Below the pieces are notes generated by a model. It was given only the letters and a program-made list of their open reading frames with translations, had not been told where the DNA came from and ran no database searches. A program made the position numbers and the translations under genes. Below, piece after piece: positions 1 to 10,922 of a DNA stretch of 64,000 bases. Location of the stretch: the NCBI GenBank assembly GCA_002189035.1, contig CM007991.1:1674001-1738000 (forward strand), given 5' to 3'. The number at the start of each line of letters is the position of its first letter. Within the stretch, counting starts at the first letter, position 1. Source of the stretch: Utricularia gibba. Lineage: Eukaryota; Streptophyta; Magnoliopsida; Lamiales; Lentibulariaceae.

Positions 1-168
1 AATGGCTCAAAAAAAATGCATTTTTTGATAAAAAAAATACAGGGAATTATTGAATTTGTTTATAATACATCGTTCAATAATATTTTACTACATTTTTTTT
101 TCTCATAAATCATGATATCTCAACGTAAGATGTCTAACAGTCGGACGGGAAGGGGAGAAATCACCATT
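1..168. other. Left-edge spacer
   Basis: AT-rich sequence with poly-A and poly-T runs, downstream of the small minus-strand gene that ends at 169. It probably holds that gene's 3' UTR. No coding signal was seen. Confidence 0.4.
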
Positions 169-637
169 TCAGAAATTGAATTCAGAATCGTCCCACTGAA
201 GCACAGCGGATTCGATATTCTGCTCTCTTTTGAGTTTATCCTTGAGGAACCAGTCGCAGATTCTCCCTGCATTCAAATCCTCAATCGCGCATCCTTCTTG
301 CTCGGAAATCACCCGCAGCAAATTCAACGACGATATCTGGATCCACGAGACACAATCAACAAAAGGCATTCACCATCTTCTAAATTTTCATCCAGTAATT
401 TACCGTCAATCTGCATAAGAACCGCTCGTGGGTGCTCAACCCAGAGATTTCGACCAATCCTGCTTCCTCTAGCGTCAGAAAACTTCGCTCCTTCCGCTCC
501 TCAGCACCGGAGGATGCAGCAGCGACGATTCTTGCGTTTCTGGAGACGCCGCGTTTACGTTCGCTGGAAGTGAAGAAGCGAGGTTTGAAGATGCGATTCA
601 CTTGGTGGTTCACTGGAGGTACGAGGAGCGCGTTCAT
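169..637 (-). CDS. Small plant protein with N-terminal plastid-like transit peptide
   Basis: Two coding exons on the minus strand: 637-404 and 336-169. The intron starts GTAAAT and ends ATCCAG and joins the frame cleanly, giving about 133 residues. The first ~40 residues are rich in Arg, Ser and Asn and poor in acidic residues, like a chloroplast transit peptide. The mature part begins around FLTLEEAGLVEISGL, continues through STHERFLCRLT, and after the splice reads ISSLNLLRVISEQEGC. It ends with the acidic/aromatic tail LQWDDSEFNF. I recognise this as a conserved small plant protein of unknown function, but I recall no biochemical role. Plus-strand reading frames over the same bases are antisense shadows. 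Splice-site quality and the compact, protein-like second exon make the gene credible. The plastid location is inference from composition alone. Confidence 0.65.
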
Positions 638-713
638 GGTTCACACGAGGCGGAAGGATCACCTTCGAATCGAGTGGCTACAAATCCGAAACAATTGGAC
701 GTTCAGACGATGA

Positions 714-1754
714 GAATTGGGCCTTCTTTTTGGACCAAAATTGGACTCAGTCGCTGACTCTAATTTTTTGGGCCTTCAGAAGCCCCAGAATTTACTTACA
801 TTTCAATTAATTTTTAGTTTTCAAATTTCAAATTTTATTTCGTTATAAACATATTTGATATATATTGTTTTTTAATCCAATTTCCAAAATTTTAATGGGT
901 TAAATTTGGATTCTAAATATTCGTGTAAATCCAATCCGACCCGACCCGTAGATATCCCTAAAATTTAGGTTCTATACTTATGTTGATAGGCATATCCTTT
1001 ATTTTGGAAATATCCATTGAGGAAGAGTATTTTTTTTTTGGAAATAGCGGTTGGAATATTTACTTTATTTTATTTTATTTTCCGTTTAATTTGGGGGTCG
1101 GTAGTCGCATACGTGGCCTTTCACGCGCCAAAATTCCAACCATATGTAGTTGTCCGTCTTAGGGCATCAAGACCTAACTTTTCTTTTCTGTCAAGCTTTT
1201 ACCTTCTCAGGATTTCGCCGTCTTCGTTGCCTCAAGAAATTCCGGATTTCTCGGTATCGCTCCAGCGAATCATCTGTTTGATTTCTCAACGATTTGTAGG
1301 TTTCCTTGTTCCGGCGGTGCGGGGTTTCTTCTTCGGTAGTAGCAGTCATTCCGTGGGGGAAAACGCGATACTTTGTTAATTGGAATAGAAATTGGAGTTT
1401 TTCGGATGTTTGCAGCCCGTTCCGTTTCATTTATATTTTGAAGATGCCCCTTGGTTGCTCAGTATCGCGGCTTTTGTTTATTGCGTTTATTGAATCTCAA
1501 TCTTCGACATGCCGGGGTAGGTGGAAAGATTCGTCTTCGTTTTTGCACTTCATTCTCGAATTGGTTTCTTTTGTTATGCTTTGTAATGTATATATCCTTA
1601 CATGACGTTTATCACAATGTGGAATTGGGGAATTGATTCTGAACATGCTGCGTTTGCACTGAGGATTGAATTAGTTTGTATAAAGACTTTCATTAAGGCT
1701 TATACGTCTGTTCTCTTTGTCATATTGATGAGGAACTGGTTTTCTTGTTTGTTT
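714..1754. other. Spacer and probable 5' leader of the ABC1 kinase gene
   Basis: Between the divergently transcribed small gene and the ABC1 kinase gene. The T-rich stretch from about 1190 to 1750, with a possible intron ending TCGTGTAG at 1778, looks like a transcribed leader. The 5' end of the transcript cannot be fixed from sequence. Nothing else was supported. Confidence 0.35.
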
Positions 1755-4601
1755 ATGATGTTGCTGTCTTCGTGTAGGCTGTTGAAGGTTGGAAATTTCA
1801 GGAGAACATCAAAGTATTTATTGAATCGGACAGTGAGGTCCACATCACAAGGATCACAGTATGGATACACAGGAAGTGAGAGTTTATGCCCACCGGCATA
1901 TAAGTTTTTCTCCAGATACTTGCATGGCATTCCGCATTCATCTAATGCACCGCGTCAGTTGGGAAAGATTTCCTATACCATCATTCCTGCAGCTATTGTG
2001 GCTGCCCGCCAATCACAATCTAGATTTATTGCACACATCCTAACTAGAAAGTTTGGAGCTTCTAATGCATCATGTGAAGCGAGGAAAAGATCAGGATATC
2101 GTGCCTATCGGAGCTATGCCACTAGTTGCTCTGGTAATCTCATGGCCTGCTATGCTCATATTGCTTCGAAAAGGTTGTTTCCGACTTCTTTGTCAAAGGA
2201 CCAAGTAATGAACCGCATATCACAGGCCATCATTTTGGGCATGAGTCGTTCCTATGTTATTGTTCCTGGCTTGCTAGCTATCATGCGCGGAACCCAAGTT
2301 GCAAGTGCAGAAAATGGTCAAGATACAGGCCTACTCCAACCACGGAGTAAACTATACTTGCATGCTCAAGAAGGTCATCTTGTTTTTGCTAGTTTAATCC
2401 TTTTTACCATAGAATGCATCATGATGTTTCTAAGAGCTGCTTATCTAGCTATTCTCTTCACACCAAGCATTGCCATTGCCCCGTTTGCGGATAGCTTCGG
2501 ACCTGAGTTTAGGAAATTATGGTTACAGATTGTTCATCGAACTCTTGAAACGGCAGGTCCTGCATTTATAAAATGGGGACAATGGGCAGCCACACGGCCA
2601 GATCTTTTCCCTAGAGATTTATGTACTGAGTTGTCCAAACTCCACACAAAGGCACCTCAGCATAGCTTTGCGTACACTGAAAAGGCTATTAAAAAGGCAT
2701 TTGGCCGTGGAATCTCTGAGATTTTTGATGACTTTGAGGAAGAACCGGTGGCATCAGGAAGCATTGCACAAGTGCACCGAGCCACTTTACGTGCTGGAAT
2801 CTCTAGTCCCAAGCCAACTCTGGTGGCTGTTAAGGTGAGGCATCCAGGAGTCGGTGAATCCATCAAGAGGGATTTCGATATTATTAATGTAATTGCGAAG
2901 GGTTCGAAGTTCATTCCTGCGCTCAATTGGTTGAGATTAGATGAAAGTGTTCACCAGTTTGCAACTTTCATGATGTCTCAAGTGGATCTTGCCCGAGAGG
3001 CTGCACATTTGAGCCGCTTCATATACAACTTTCGGAGATGGAAAAATGTTTCTTTTCCCAAGCCTGTATATCCTCTAGTACATCCTGCTGTTTTGGTTGA
3101 AACATTTGAGCATGGAGAAAGTGTATCCTACTATGTGAATGTACTTGAAGGTCACAATCGTATTAAGCATGCACTGGCGCATATAGGAACTCATGCCTTG
3201 CTAAAGATGCTCTTGGTACACTTCATTCTCTTTATCTTCTCTCTTTGTATCTTAGTTGTCTGGTGTATCCACTGTGCTGTTCTCTTTCCTCGTGAGATCA
3301 TTTGTGTGTGATGTGAGATTCTTAAAGTCGCACACCTGGGTATGTTTCATATTTTAAATGTATGTGCTCTGGAATGCTATATATATGGTTTACAGAATGC
3401 GTGAGGATGCAGCTTCTGTCAAGTACAGTAGTATGCCATATTTGGGCTGGCATGACTTATTTTAGGCCTCTACTGCTGTATGCTGCAGGATTCTTTTGTA
3501 TTTTCATATCTTTAGTCATGGGAAGCAAATTGTTGCATGGGTCTCTCATTTTCCTCTCTTTGCTCGACGATAAAAAACCTTTTGATGTGTTCGAAGGGAC
3601 TCATTCGATTTGACGTTTGTTTATTTTTTCCTTTTTTATTTGTACTCAGCGCTTTTTTTTTTTCTAAATCAGGTGGACAACTTCGTTCATGCTGACATGC
3701 ATCCCGGAAACATACTTGTTCGTGCACCTCAGAGTGAGCCTCCCCGCAAAAGGATCTTCAAAGCCAAGCCACATGTTGTGTTTCTTGACGTCGGCATGAC
3801 TGCCGAACTTTCAAATAACGATCGTCTGAATCTTCTAGAGTTCTTTAAGGCAGTTGCCCGCAGAGATGGCGCAACAGCTGCTCAATGCACGCTGAAAATG
3901 TCACAAAAGCAAAATTGTCCAACGCCAAAGGCATTTATCCAGGTAAGTAGCACGTATTTGCCACTTACAAGCTACTCTACCTTCCCCTAATTGCATACAG
4001 TTCCAGGGATATGCCACCGATAATTCAATCAACGTCCCTAGAAGTATACATGATACCATTTCTCTTTATTTGTTTTTTCACCCCCTAGCACGTATGCCAT
4101 TCCAAGTTCCATCCAGTGCAATGCATCTTATGTCTGCCTTGCCTAAACTCCTGGGCTCCATGGCTCTCAACATTTTTCATGGATCGTTTCTGCCATGAGT
4201 CTGATCCCCTTCCTATTCCTACAGGAAGTGAAGGACTCCTTCGACTTCTGGGGGACCGCAGAGGGAGACTTGGTTCACCCCGCCGATTGCATGCATCATT
4301 TGCTCGAGCAAGTGCGGCGTCACAAAGTAAACGTCGACGGCAACGTTTGCACTGTAATGGTGACAGTCCTCGTGCTCGAGGTATTCTTCTTCTATCCATC
4401 TCCTCCTCCATTACCTTGGAGATCTTCTTTTTCTTGTTAGGCACCAAACGATTGATTTCCCGTTGCCTTGGTCCAAAACAGGGGTGGCAGCGGAAGCTTG
4501 ATCCAGACTACGATGTGATGCGCACTCTGCAGTCGTTGCTCCTGAAAGCTGGATGGGCGGAGTCCCTTTCTTACACAATTGACGGGCTCATGGCTCCGTG
4601 A
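1755..4601 (+). CDS. ABC1/UbiB (aarF-type) atypical protein kinase, probably mitochondrial
   Basis: Four coding exons: 1755-3215, 3673-3942, 4225-4380 and 4482-4601. All introns are GT-AG and the phases close, giving about 668 residues. ABC1 hallmarks occur in order: the KxGQ-type motif FIKWGQWAATRPDLFP near residue 270, the beta-3 lysine in VAVKVRHPGV near 359, the catalytic loop HADMHPGNIL just after exon 2 starts, and the DFG-equivalent FLDVGMTAEL near 523. Family members (yeast COQ8, plant ABC1K) sustain prenylquinone metabolism in mitochondria or plastids. The first residues, MMLLSSCRLLKVGNFRR, form a basic amphipathic presequence, which favours mitochondria. Hydrophobic segments near residues 215-240 may anchor the protein. 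The start is the least certain point: an upstream in-frame ATG at 1728 exists, and the leader may contain an intron. It most resembles the Arabidopsis At1g61640-type ABC1K member, from memory. Confidence 0.9.
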
Positions 4602-5551
4602 ATGGAACTGGGGATTTTTCAACTGTTAACTCCAGATAAAGGCGTGTTGATTCGCACCCACGCGTATATGAAAGATTTTGCAGCACGTTATACCCGTAAT
4701 CTCACTGATAATAAGCACCAACAATTTGGCCCTCGTTATCCTGTTTGTTTATTTTTGTTTTTATTTTTTTGGAAGGCCCTCTTATTGGTAGCTTGTATTG
4801 TAAAATAAGGCAAAATTGATCTCTTCCATTGATTAATGTGTCCACTATTCATGCACACGATCTTTTTATATTTTTGGGACAATTAACGATGCCATTTCGT
4901 GTTAATCTGTTATTTCACGAAGTTTATTATTACCACGTCTATTTTAAGGGGGATTAATACAATGTGTTAACCATCAAAATAACACAAAAAAGTATCCAAC
5001 TTTAGAGACTTTTCCTTTGCGTCCGGCACTGGGCTCAGCTTAAAGGGGTTGATTTTCTTTTAAAATATACATTAAAAACAAGTCAAAATGATATATTTTT
5101 TTTGGATTGAAAGAAAGAAAGATGAAGAAAAAGGACAACACACGGAAAGAAGTTTCTTTATTATCTTTCGGCGGCTGATGCCCTACCACCACCGGCGCAG
5201 GGACATCCATCACTCAATTAAAATTAGATTATTTGATTTTTTCTACAGTAAAATCCAATTTTAATTGTCCAATGTCCTCCAGTGCTTACTTACTAAGGAT
5301 TCCAAATTCCATGTAGCTGAGAATCCGCATTGATTGTTGGCACTCCACTAAAACAGGAATTATGAATCTTGAACCATAGATTCGAATGTCATTATTATAT
5401 ATGGTAAAGTTTTCTAATGAAAAACTTAGGGGGCCTTGAAGTATCCGTCCAATATAAGGTTCGTAGATTAATTAATTAAATTTCTTAAAAAATAAATAAT
5501 GACACCAACGAACTAATAGCACTTGTTCAGCACTCGAACCTCATCTTCGTC
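4602..5551. other. Spacer between ABC1 kinase and PB1 genes
   Basis: Contains the 3' UTR of the ABC1 kinase (the TTGTATTGTAAAATAAGG region near 4792-4809 looks like a polyadenylation environment) and the promoter of the PB1 gene. No additional gene was supported. Confidence 0.4.
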
Positions 5552-6697
5552 ATGGGCGGCCACCACCCTGCACCGACGTCCGAACCGGACCGGGAATCCG
5601 CCGCATCCACGCCAGGAGCCGATTCTCACAACCATGACGAATATGGCGGCCCTGCGTTTCGACCACGGCTTCGTTTCATGTGCAGCTTCGGGGGCAGAAT
5701 CTTGCCCCGTCGCCACGACAGTCAGCTCCGCTACGTCGGCGGCGACACTCGAATAGTCGCCTTCGACCGCCACACGTCCTTTTCGTTGCTCCTATCGAAA
5801 CTCTCGAAACTGTCGGGCGCAACTGATGTTAGCATAAAGTACCAGTTACCGAACGAGGATCTGGATGCGCTAATCACCGTCACCTGTGATGAGGATGTAG
5901 AGAATATGATGGAGGAGTACGATCGCGCCGTTTTGAGCCACAAATCGGCTCGCCTCCGGCTCTTCCTCTTCCCGACGGACAATTCTGTTAGGAGAGTTTC
6001 GAACATCGATTCGATCCTTGACGGTTCGTCTAAGCACCAGAACTGGTTCATCGACGCGCTCAATCGTGGCGGCACCGGTGCCTCAGGGCTAGAGCGAGGC
6101 AGGTGGAAGGTGTCGTCCATCTTCTCCGAAGCGCCGGATTATCTACTCGGGTTGGATAACCCGGACGATGTTTCAAAAGAAATCAGCGACAAGATCGAGA
6201 GTAAAAGCATTGCTGACGACGTCTCCGATTCGGATCCGGGTCCTCCCGCCCCGATCACTTCCTCTCCCTCCTGTTCCACTTCCCCTGGTCTACCACCGCC
6301 TGGGTTGCCAGTCATCCCAGATCTCCTTCCGGTTAAAACCCGACCCAAAAACTCTGTTCCACCTGAATACAACAGTGAATCGGTGGGAAAACCAATCTCA
6401 CACTCAACCGCTTTCGCCGGTGCTCCAGTCTACCATTACCAGAGCCAGGCGATGTACTTCGTCGTCCCTGGCGGAAGTACTACTGTGGAGGCGCTGCCGG
6501 TTCAACCCCAGTTCCTTCAATCCTTAAATCCGGTTGTTCAGGGCCAGGTACCCGTGGGCGCTGTTTACGCCACCGATAATCCGTTGTACCATGCTGCAAG
6601 AAACGCGGCGGTCGCTCCGGGTTCCTACAGGAGCATGGTGGAGATACCCATCTCAGGGTCTGATTCCTTTCTGGGTCGGATCTCCCGAGGATCCTAA
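5552..6697 (+). CDS. PB1-domain (octicosapeptide/Phox/Bem1p) protein
   Basis: Single-exon reading frame of 381 residues, started at ATG 5552. The PB1 domain spans roughly residues 38-135. It opens with the plant signature RLRFMCSFGGRILPR, then QLRYVGGDTRIVAFDR with the basic face, FSLLLSKLSKLSG, and the acidic OPCA-like segment LPNEDLDALITVTCDEDV. The rest is Pro/Ser-rich and low in complexity, with PVYHYQSQAMYFVVPGG as a recognisable conserved patch. PB1 domains mediate head-to-tail protein association. Plant members of this subgroup mostly lack a known role, and no kinase domain follows here. Upstream and downstream frames on the same bases are shadows. The protein is shorter than some relatives I remember, and I could not tell whether the C-terminus is complete. 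Confidence 0.85.
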   Translation: MGGHHPAPTSEPDRESAASTPGADSHNHDEYGGPAFRPRLRFMCSFGGRILPRRHDSQLRYVGGDTRIVAFDRHTSFSLLLSKLSKLSGATDVSIKYQLPNEDLDALITVTCDEDVENMMEEYDRAVLSHKSARLRLFLFPTDNSVRRVSNIDSILDGSSKHQNWFIDALNRGGTGASGLERGRWKVSSIFSEAPDYLLGLDNPDDVSKEISDKIESKSIADDVSDSDPGPPAPITSSPSCSTSPGLPPPGLPVIPDLLPVKTRPKNSVPPEYNSESVGKPISHSTAFAGAPVYHYQSQAMYFVVPGGSTTVEALPVQPQFLQSLNPVVQGQVPVGAVYATDNPLYHAARNAAVAPGSYRSMVEIPISGSDSFLGRISRGS

Positions 6698-7134
6698 TGC
6701 TGCTTTCTTCTTAGTGCAGTACGAACCAATAGCCGCTTCTTTCTTCCCCTGGAGCGCCCTCTTTTGCTGTATTTTGGGGAAGTGTAGTGGGGGTGATTCA
6801 GTCAGAGCGAACCATGAGGAGATAGATACATAGATTTGGTGGCACTGTTCTGTGCTCTGTGGTGTGCTGCGGTAGACGATGAGCGGCCTCGAGTTTACTG
6901 CGGATTTCAGGCATAAGATATCCGGCCGGCGGGTATGAGAATTGAAATTATATTTTATTTTAATAGGACAAGCAAATAAGAGACCGAGATGAGGAGATAG
7001 ATACATTCTGTAGCGACGTCTCATGCGCGACGGGGTGCTCTATTCCCGGCGCCGACTCTGTTCTGTATTTCATCGCCCCTCCCATTTTACTCCCGATCCT
7101 CATCTCTGCTTTCACCCTACATGCGCTGCTCCTG
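6698..7134. other. Short spacer between PB1 and DUF1639 genes
   Basis: Holds the PB1 gene 3' UTR and the DUF1639 promoter/leader. The phrase GAGGAGATAGATACAT occurs twice, at about 6815 and 6990. No other feature was seen. Confidence 0.35.
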
Positions 7135-7854
7135 ATGGCCGCCACACCGGCCAAATCGCAACCATTACACAACTTCTCCTTGCCCAGCCTCAGATGGGCC
7201 CATAAGACGCTAACTTCTGCCGGAGCCTCTACTTCTAATCCCCAACGCTTCCGTCGCCGCGAATCGCCTGATCCGAATCACACAGATCATGCCTCTGATG
7301 CGGAACTCAAGCCCAAGAAGCAACCGCCGCTCACCGCCACGGATGGGGGTTTGGAGGAGGAGAATGGGGAACCTAAGCCCTGGAACTTGCGGCCGAGGAA
7401 GGAGATCATGAAACCGGTAAAGAGGGAACTTACACTTGGTGGTGAAAATAAAGGGAATTGCGCCGCGAAATCGCAGCGGCTCAGAGGAGGGAAGCACTAC
7501 GGAGGTGTTGATAGAAAAGGGGAACCTAGGGTTTGGATTTCCTTGTCGAGGGAAGAAATTGAGGAAGATGTTTACTCTTTGACCGGCGGCCGGCCTGCCC
7601 GCAGGCCAAAAAAATGGCCTAAGAATGTTCAGAAGCAACTCGATGTATGTCCCTTGGATTCAAGTCTCCTTCATTTCAATTGAAGCCTTTTCAAATTCTC
7701 AAATTCATGTTCAAAATGGTTCTTTTTGTCTTCTCAGAGTGTGTTTCCTGGATTGTATCTGGCGGGCGTTGCTGCTGAATCCTATCGCGACACCATGCTC
7801 TGGTACTTGCTTCTTCTATTTCCTCAATTCTTTTTGATGCTCTTCCATGGATAG
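7135..7854 (+). CDS. DUF1639 family protein
   Basis: Exon 1 runs from ATG 7135 to 7644; exon 2 starts at 7738 after TTCTCAG. The family signature straddles the intron: RPKKWPKNVQKQLD at the end of exon 1, then SVFPGLYLAGVAAESYRD in exon 2. Upstream, KPWNLRPRKEI and WISLSREEIEEDVYSLTG are also typical. The N-terminus is low-complexity and basic. The 3' end has two readings. Without further splicing the frame stops at TAG 7852-7854. Alternatively a GT donor at 7803 joins AATGGGCAACC at 8110, so the stop TGA is split between exons just after DTML. Family members usually end soon after the FPGL(Y/W)L motif, which favours the second reading. The domain has no known biochemical function; a nuclear location is plausible from the basic clusters but not shown. 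Confidence 0.8.
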
Positions 7855-9052
7855 AAAGAACGATTGTTGCATATGTGTGCTTGGGATCACATTCAATGCT
7901 TTATTTCTTCAACGGGTATCCCAAGAAGGGGCTTTTTCACGGATGGGGATTGGTTTGATGAAGATTGGAAGATGATTGGTTTTGTGTTTATTCCGTATTG
8001 AACTTTTATAATCATTTATGTTCTTTGTTCAATAGGCATTCAGATTCTTCGTTACATAATGTGTTGTGGTAATTTTTTGAAACTGATTTTTCTGATACTC
8101 CTTATGCAGAATGGGCAACCTTGCACATTAGTAACATTGGAAAGACTGAGTTTTGCTGGAGGTCTGCCTTAGATGAAGTATACTAGAGTATCGAATTATT
8201 CACAGAGCAGCCAAAATAGATTGACGGTGCATATGTTTTATCTTTCCTTTGTTAGCTTGATATTGGGTGTCATCTATAACATATTGTTGTAGATCTTAAC
8301 CTTTGTCAGTAGCATGTAAAGATTGGGATAATTGTGAATGATTGGATTAGGTACCTCTCGTTTAATCATATCCTGTGCCTTTGCTTGAACCCTAATTCCT
8401 GCCTAGTTCTTTCGTATGATGGAAGTGCTTGTTGCTGATTAGAATATGTCGATTTGAGCATTTTAGGAAATAAGCTTAAAGCTAAACCAAGCACTTGAAA
8501 TACCTGATTCTTTTACTGCTGACTTGAGACTTATCCGATTTTGAAGGCTGTCATCAGTCCCTCTAATGGATCCATCTGCTGGTTGCACTTTCCAGTGCCC
8601 AGTATGTTTACAAGTTGATTTGGCATGAGAATCAAGAGAAATCAAGTTCAACAAGTGGCTAGGCTAGTGTAAAATCATGGTATTCCTGTTGATTGTGATG
8701 TAAACTCCCTGATTTTTTTTTTCCTTTGCAACTCCAGATTGCTCCCTATTCCCTCACTTTCTGCGTTTCTGTGGCCAGAATGTAGAACAGCCGACAGCTT
8801 ATGTCCATCCTTGTGCAACATATCCGTAGTTCTTGCATCAGCAATATCTGTTTCTAATGTCCGAAGATCAAATTCATGATGCCATATTCTTTTGTTAACA
8901 CTGACGAACTTATATCAGGATGAGCTTAACGGTGCAGTACTAATATGTGAGACAATGGGATTTGCAGCAATAATAATCACACAAAGTTTCAACAAAACGA
9001 CATTATCTTAGGGTATTATGTGAGACAATGGGATTTGCAGCAAGTGAGGATA
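7855..9052. other. 3' region of DUF1639 gene and convergent spacer
   Basis: T-rich sequence between two convergent genes. It probably contains a 3' UTR intron and exon of the DUF1639 transcript (acceptor TTATGCAG ending at 8109) and the 3' UTR of the NOSIP-type gene. Apart from the direct repeat annotated separately, nothing was supported. Confidence 0.35.
8944..9043. repeat. 27-bp direct repeat, two copies 73 bp apart
   Basis: The block beginning TATGTGAGACAATGGGATTT and ending GCAGCAA is present at 8944-8970 and again at 9017-9043. The second copy ends 10 bases before the stop codon of the minus-strand NOSIP-type gene. It looks like a small tandem duplication in the 3' UTR. Confidence 0.85.
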
Positions 9053-10435
9053 TCATGTCTTCATTGCGGGTCTAACAAGACCGAGACCGGATCCACTTCC
9101 CAAATGCTTGAAATCCTTAGCTTCGAGATTATCCCCATGCCCTGCAAAACCAGTTCCACCCTTCTTTAGGTTGACAATGTGCCGCTCCTTGCATGCTTTG
9201 TCACATACCAGACAGACCCTATCAACCACGACGAACTTGTCGGCACATTTCTTGCAGAAAATATGCCCACACGAGCTCAGGGCGATCAGTGCGAGTGTAT
9301 TTGTTAGTGAAACCTTGCAGCTTGGACAGATATAGCTCTTATCAAGAGGATTTGATGCCTTGTCATCATAGGCATCTTCAGTGAAATGCAGAGGAAAAAG
9401 AGTCTTCAGCCTAAGTTTCTCCTTCCCTTCAGGGCACACTGTATCCGATACTGGAAGTTCAACCTTTTTGGGAGCATCCGGTGTCGCAGAGGGCAACCAA
9501 AATGCTTTCATGGTTCGGAGGGCTTCTGCTTCAAAAGTGGTAGTCTTTACACTGTTTGCACCTTGGAATCCACTCTTGTCCCTGGTGTAGTTTTTATCGT
9601 TGTACTGTGGAAGAGCTCCATGATTCTGCTGATCAAACGCATCAAGTTCTCGAGCTTTCTGCATCATTAGTCTCTCTTCCTCCTCTTCCTTTTCCATCTT
9701 CTGTTGTGCAGTGTAAGCAGCCTGTTTTCTGGTTACAAAATGCACAAGTTGTCAAGAATAACGATCCGCTTGTAAATGTTTCTCTGACATATATACCATG
9801 TGGATTATAAGCAGTAAAAAGGCGAAATGGCAACCAGACCAGTCAAAATAAGGTAACTACAGTTTCGTGACAAAAGCAAAGGGAACGTTCCAATACAATC
9901 GACCAGGTGAAATGGCAACAAGACGAGCGAGTTTCGACCAGAATCGTAAAACAAATCCCCGGTGTTTGTTGATCAGGAAACGTTCCAATACAAACAACAA
10001 ACACACGCGTGTACAAGGAGAAGCCACAAAGTTCTAACATCCTCTTACCGATTAAAGTTATCAAAAGGTTTATCATCAGCGCAGAAAAAAATAGAGCACA
10101 ATGAAAGGACCATAGCATTACCAGATTGACAATAAATCAACCTCCAGCACAAATCAAGCAGAATAATCAATTCCACCGCTAAGAAAAAAAACCAACCTTT
10201 GAATATCTTTTTTCTGCGCCAAGAGACACTCGAGAATGCACTCTTTACAAAAAACATGGCCCCCCTGGCAACACATCGGGTCGATGAAAGGCTTCAAGCA
10301 GAGGCAACATGCGTCGAAGGGCTTTATCGAATCTTTGCCGAGCCTCTCCTTCTGCGTACCGTATCCAAGCTTCCGCTTCTCATCGTATGTAAAAATTGCA
10401 AGATCATTGTTGTTCTTCGAGTGCCTCTGAGGCAT
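9053..10435 (-). CDS. NOSIP-type RING/U-box E3 ubiquitin ligase (CSU1-like)
   Basis: Two exons, 10435-10197 and 9728-9053, joined across a GT-AG intron in the middle of DIQR|KQAAY, giving 304 residues. The N-terminus MPQRHSKNNNDLAIFTYDE is the NOSIP signature. A first split zinc-binding/U-box-like element follows: CCLCLKPFIDP...GGHVFCKECILECL (residues ~43-73). Next comes a charged coiled coil with Gln, Glu and Met-Lys-Ala repeats. The C-terminal half carries YICPSCKVSLTN, CGHIFCKKCADKF and CLVCDKACKERHIVNL, ending GTGFAGHG. Animal NOSIP is a ubiquitin ligase. The Arabidopsis counterpart CSU1 (At1g61620, from memory) dampens COP1 levels and so affects light signalling. The similarity is strong enough that I expect E3 activity, but the substrate in this species is inference. 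Confidence 0.9.
9824..9995. repeat. Degenerate duplication inside the NOSIP-type intron
   Basis: GAAATGGCAA(C/A)(C/A)AGAC occurs near 9824 and 9909, and (G/A)AACGTTCCAATACAA near 9883 and 9978. The intron therefore contains two diverged copies of an ~85-95-bp unit. Confidence 0.6.
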
Positions 10436-10922
10436 ATTTCACGATCTAGTTAACGGATCCAAAGATTCACCGGTGAGGTTTTTCAATTCGCGGGAAATTG
10501 TGGAAACCCTAGAACCAAGGATTCCCCTCTTCAAGCTGTAACGCTTTCAAATTCCAAACTCCAGCGGACGCGCTTTTACGAATATATCCTCATTTTAAGC
10601 CTATCAGCGTTGGCCACGTCTCCCTCTTATTTTCGTAATATGTTTTTATTATTTTATAAAAATAACAGTAAATCATGCACTGGAACTGTAATAAAGGTGC
10701 GGCTGCCTATAGCAGCAGACCCGACAAAGTAGGATTAATACAAACTCTGTAAGAACAACACAAGCATCACTTCGTCAGTTGCAGAAGCTGAATTCATCTC
10801 ATCACAGCCCTACGACTAAATTTAGCACCGGTTCCTGTTTCTATTCCACACAGACGCTTACTTCTTCGACTTATATCACTTCAGAAACTATGGAACTATG
10901 GAGCTTCCTCTTGCTTTCTCCT
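10436..10922. other. Spacer between NOSIP-type and bHLH genes
   Basis: Contains the promoter/leader of the NOSIP-type gene and, at its right end, the 3' UTR of the bHLH gene. A plus-strand open frame here overlaps the last bHLH exon in antisense and was not accepted as a gene. Confidence 0.35.

Noticed and set aside
112-713. Plus-strand open frames of 153 and 93 codons
   Set aside because: They lie antisense to the small two-exon minus-strand gene, whose splice junction and protein-like sequence are much better.
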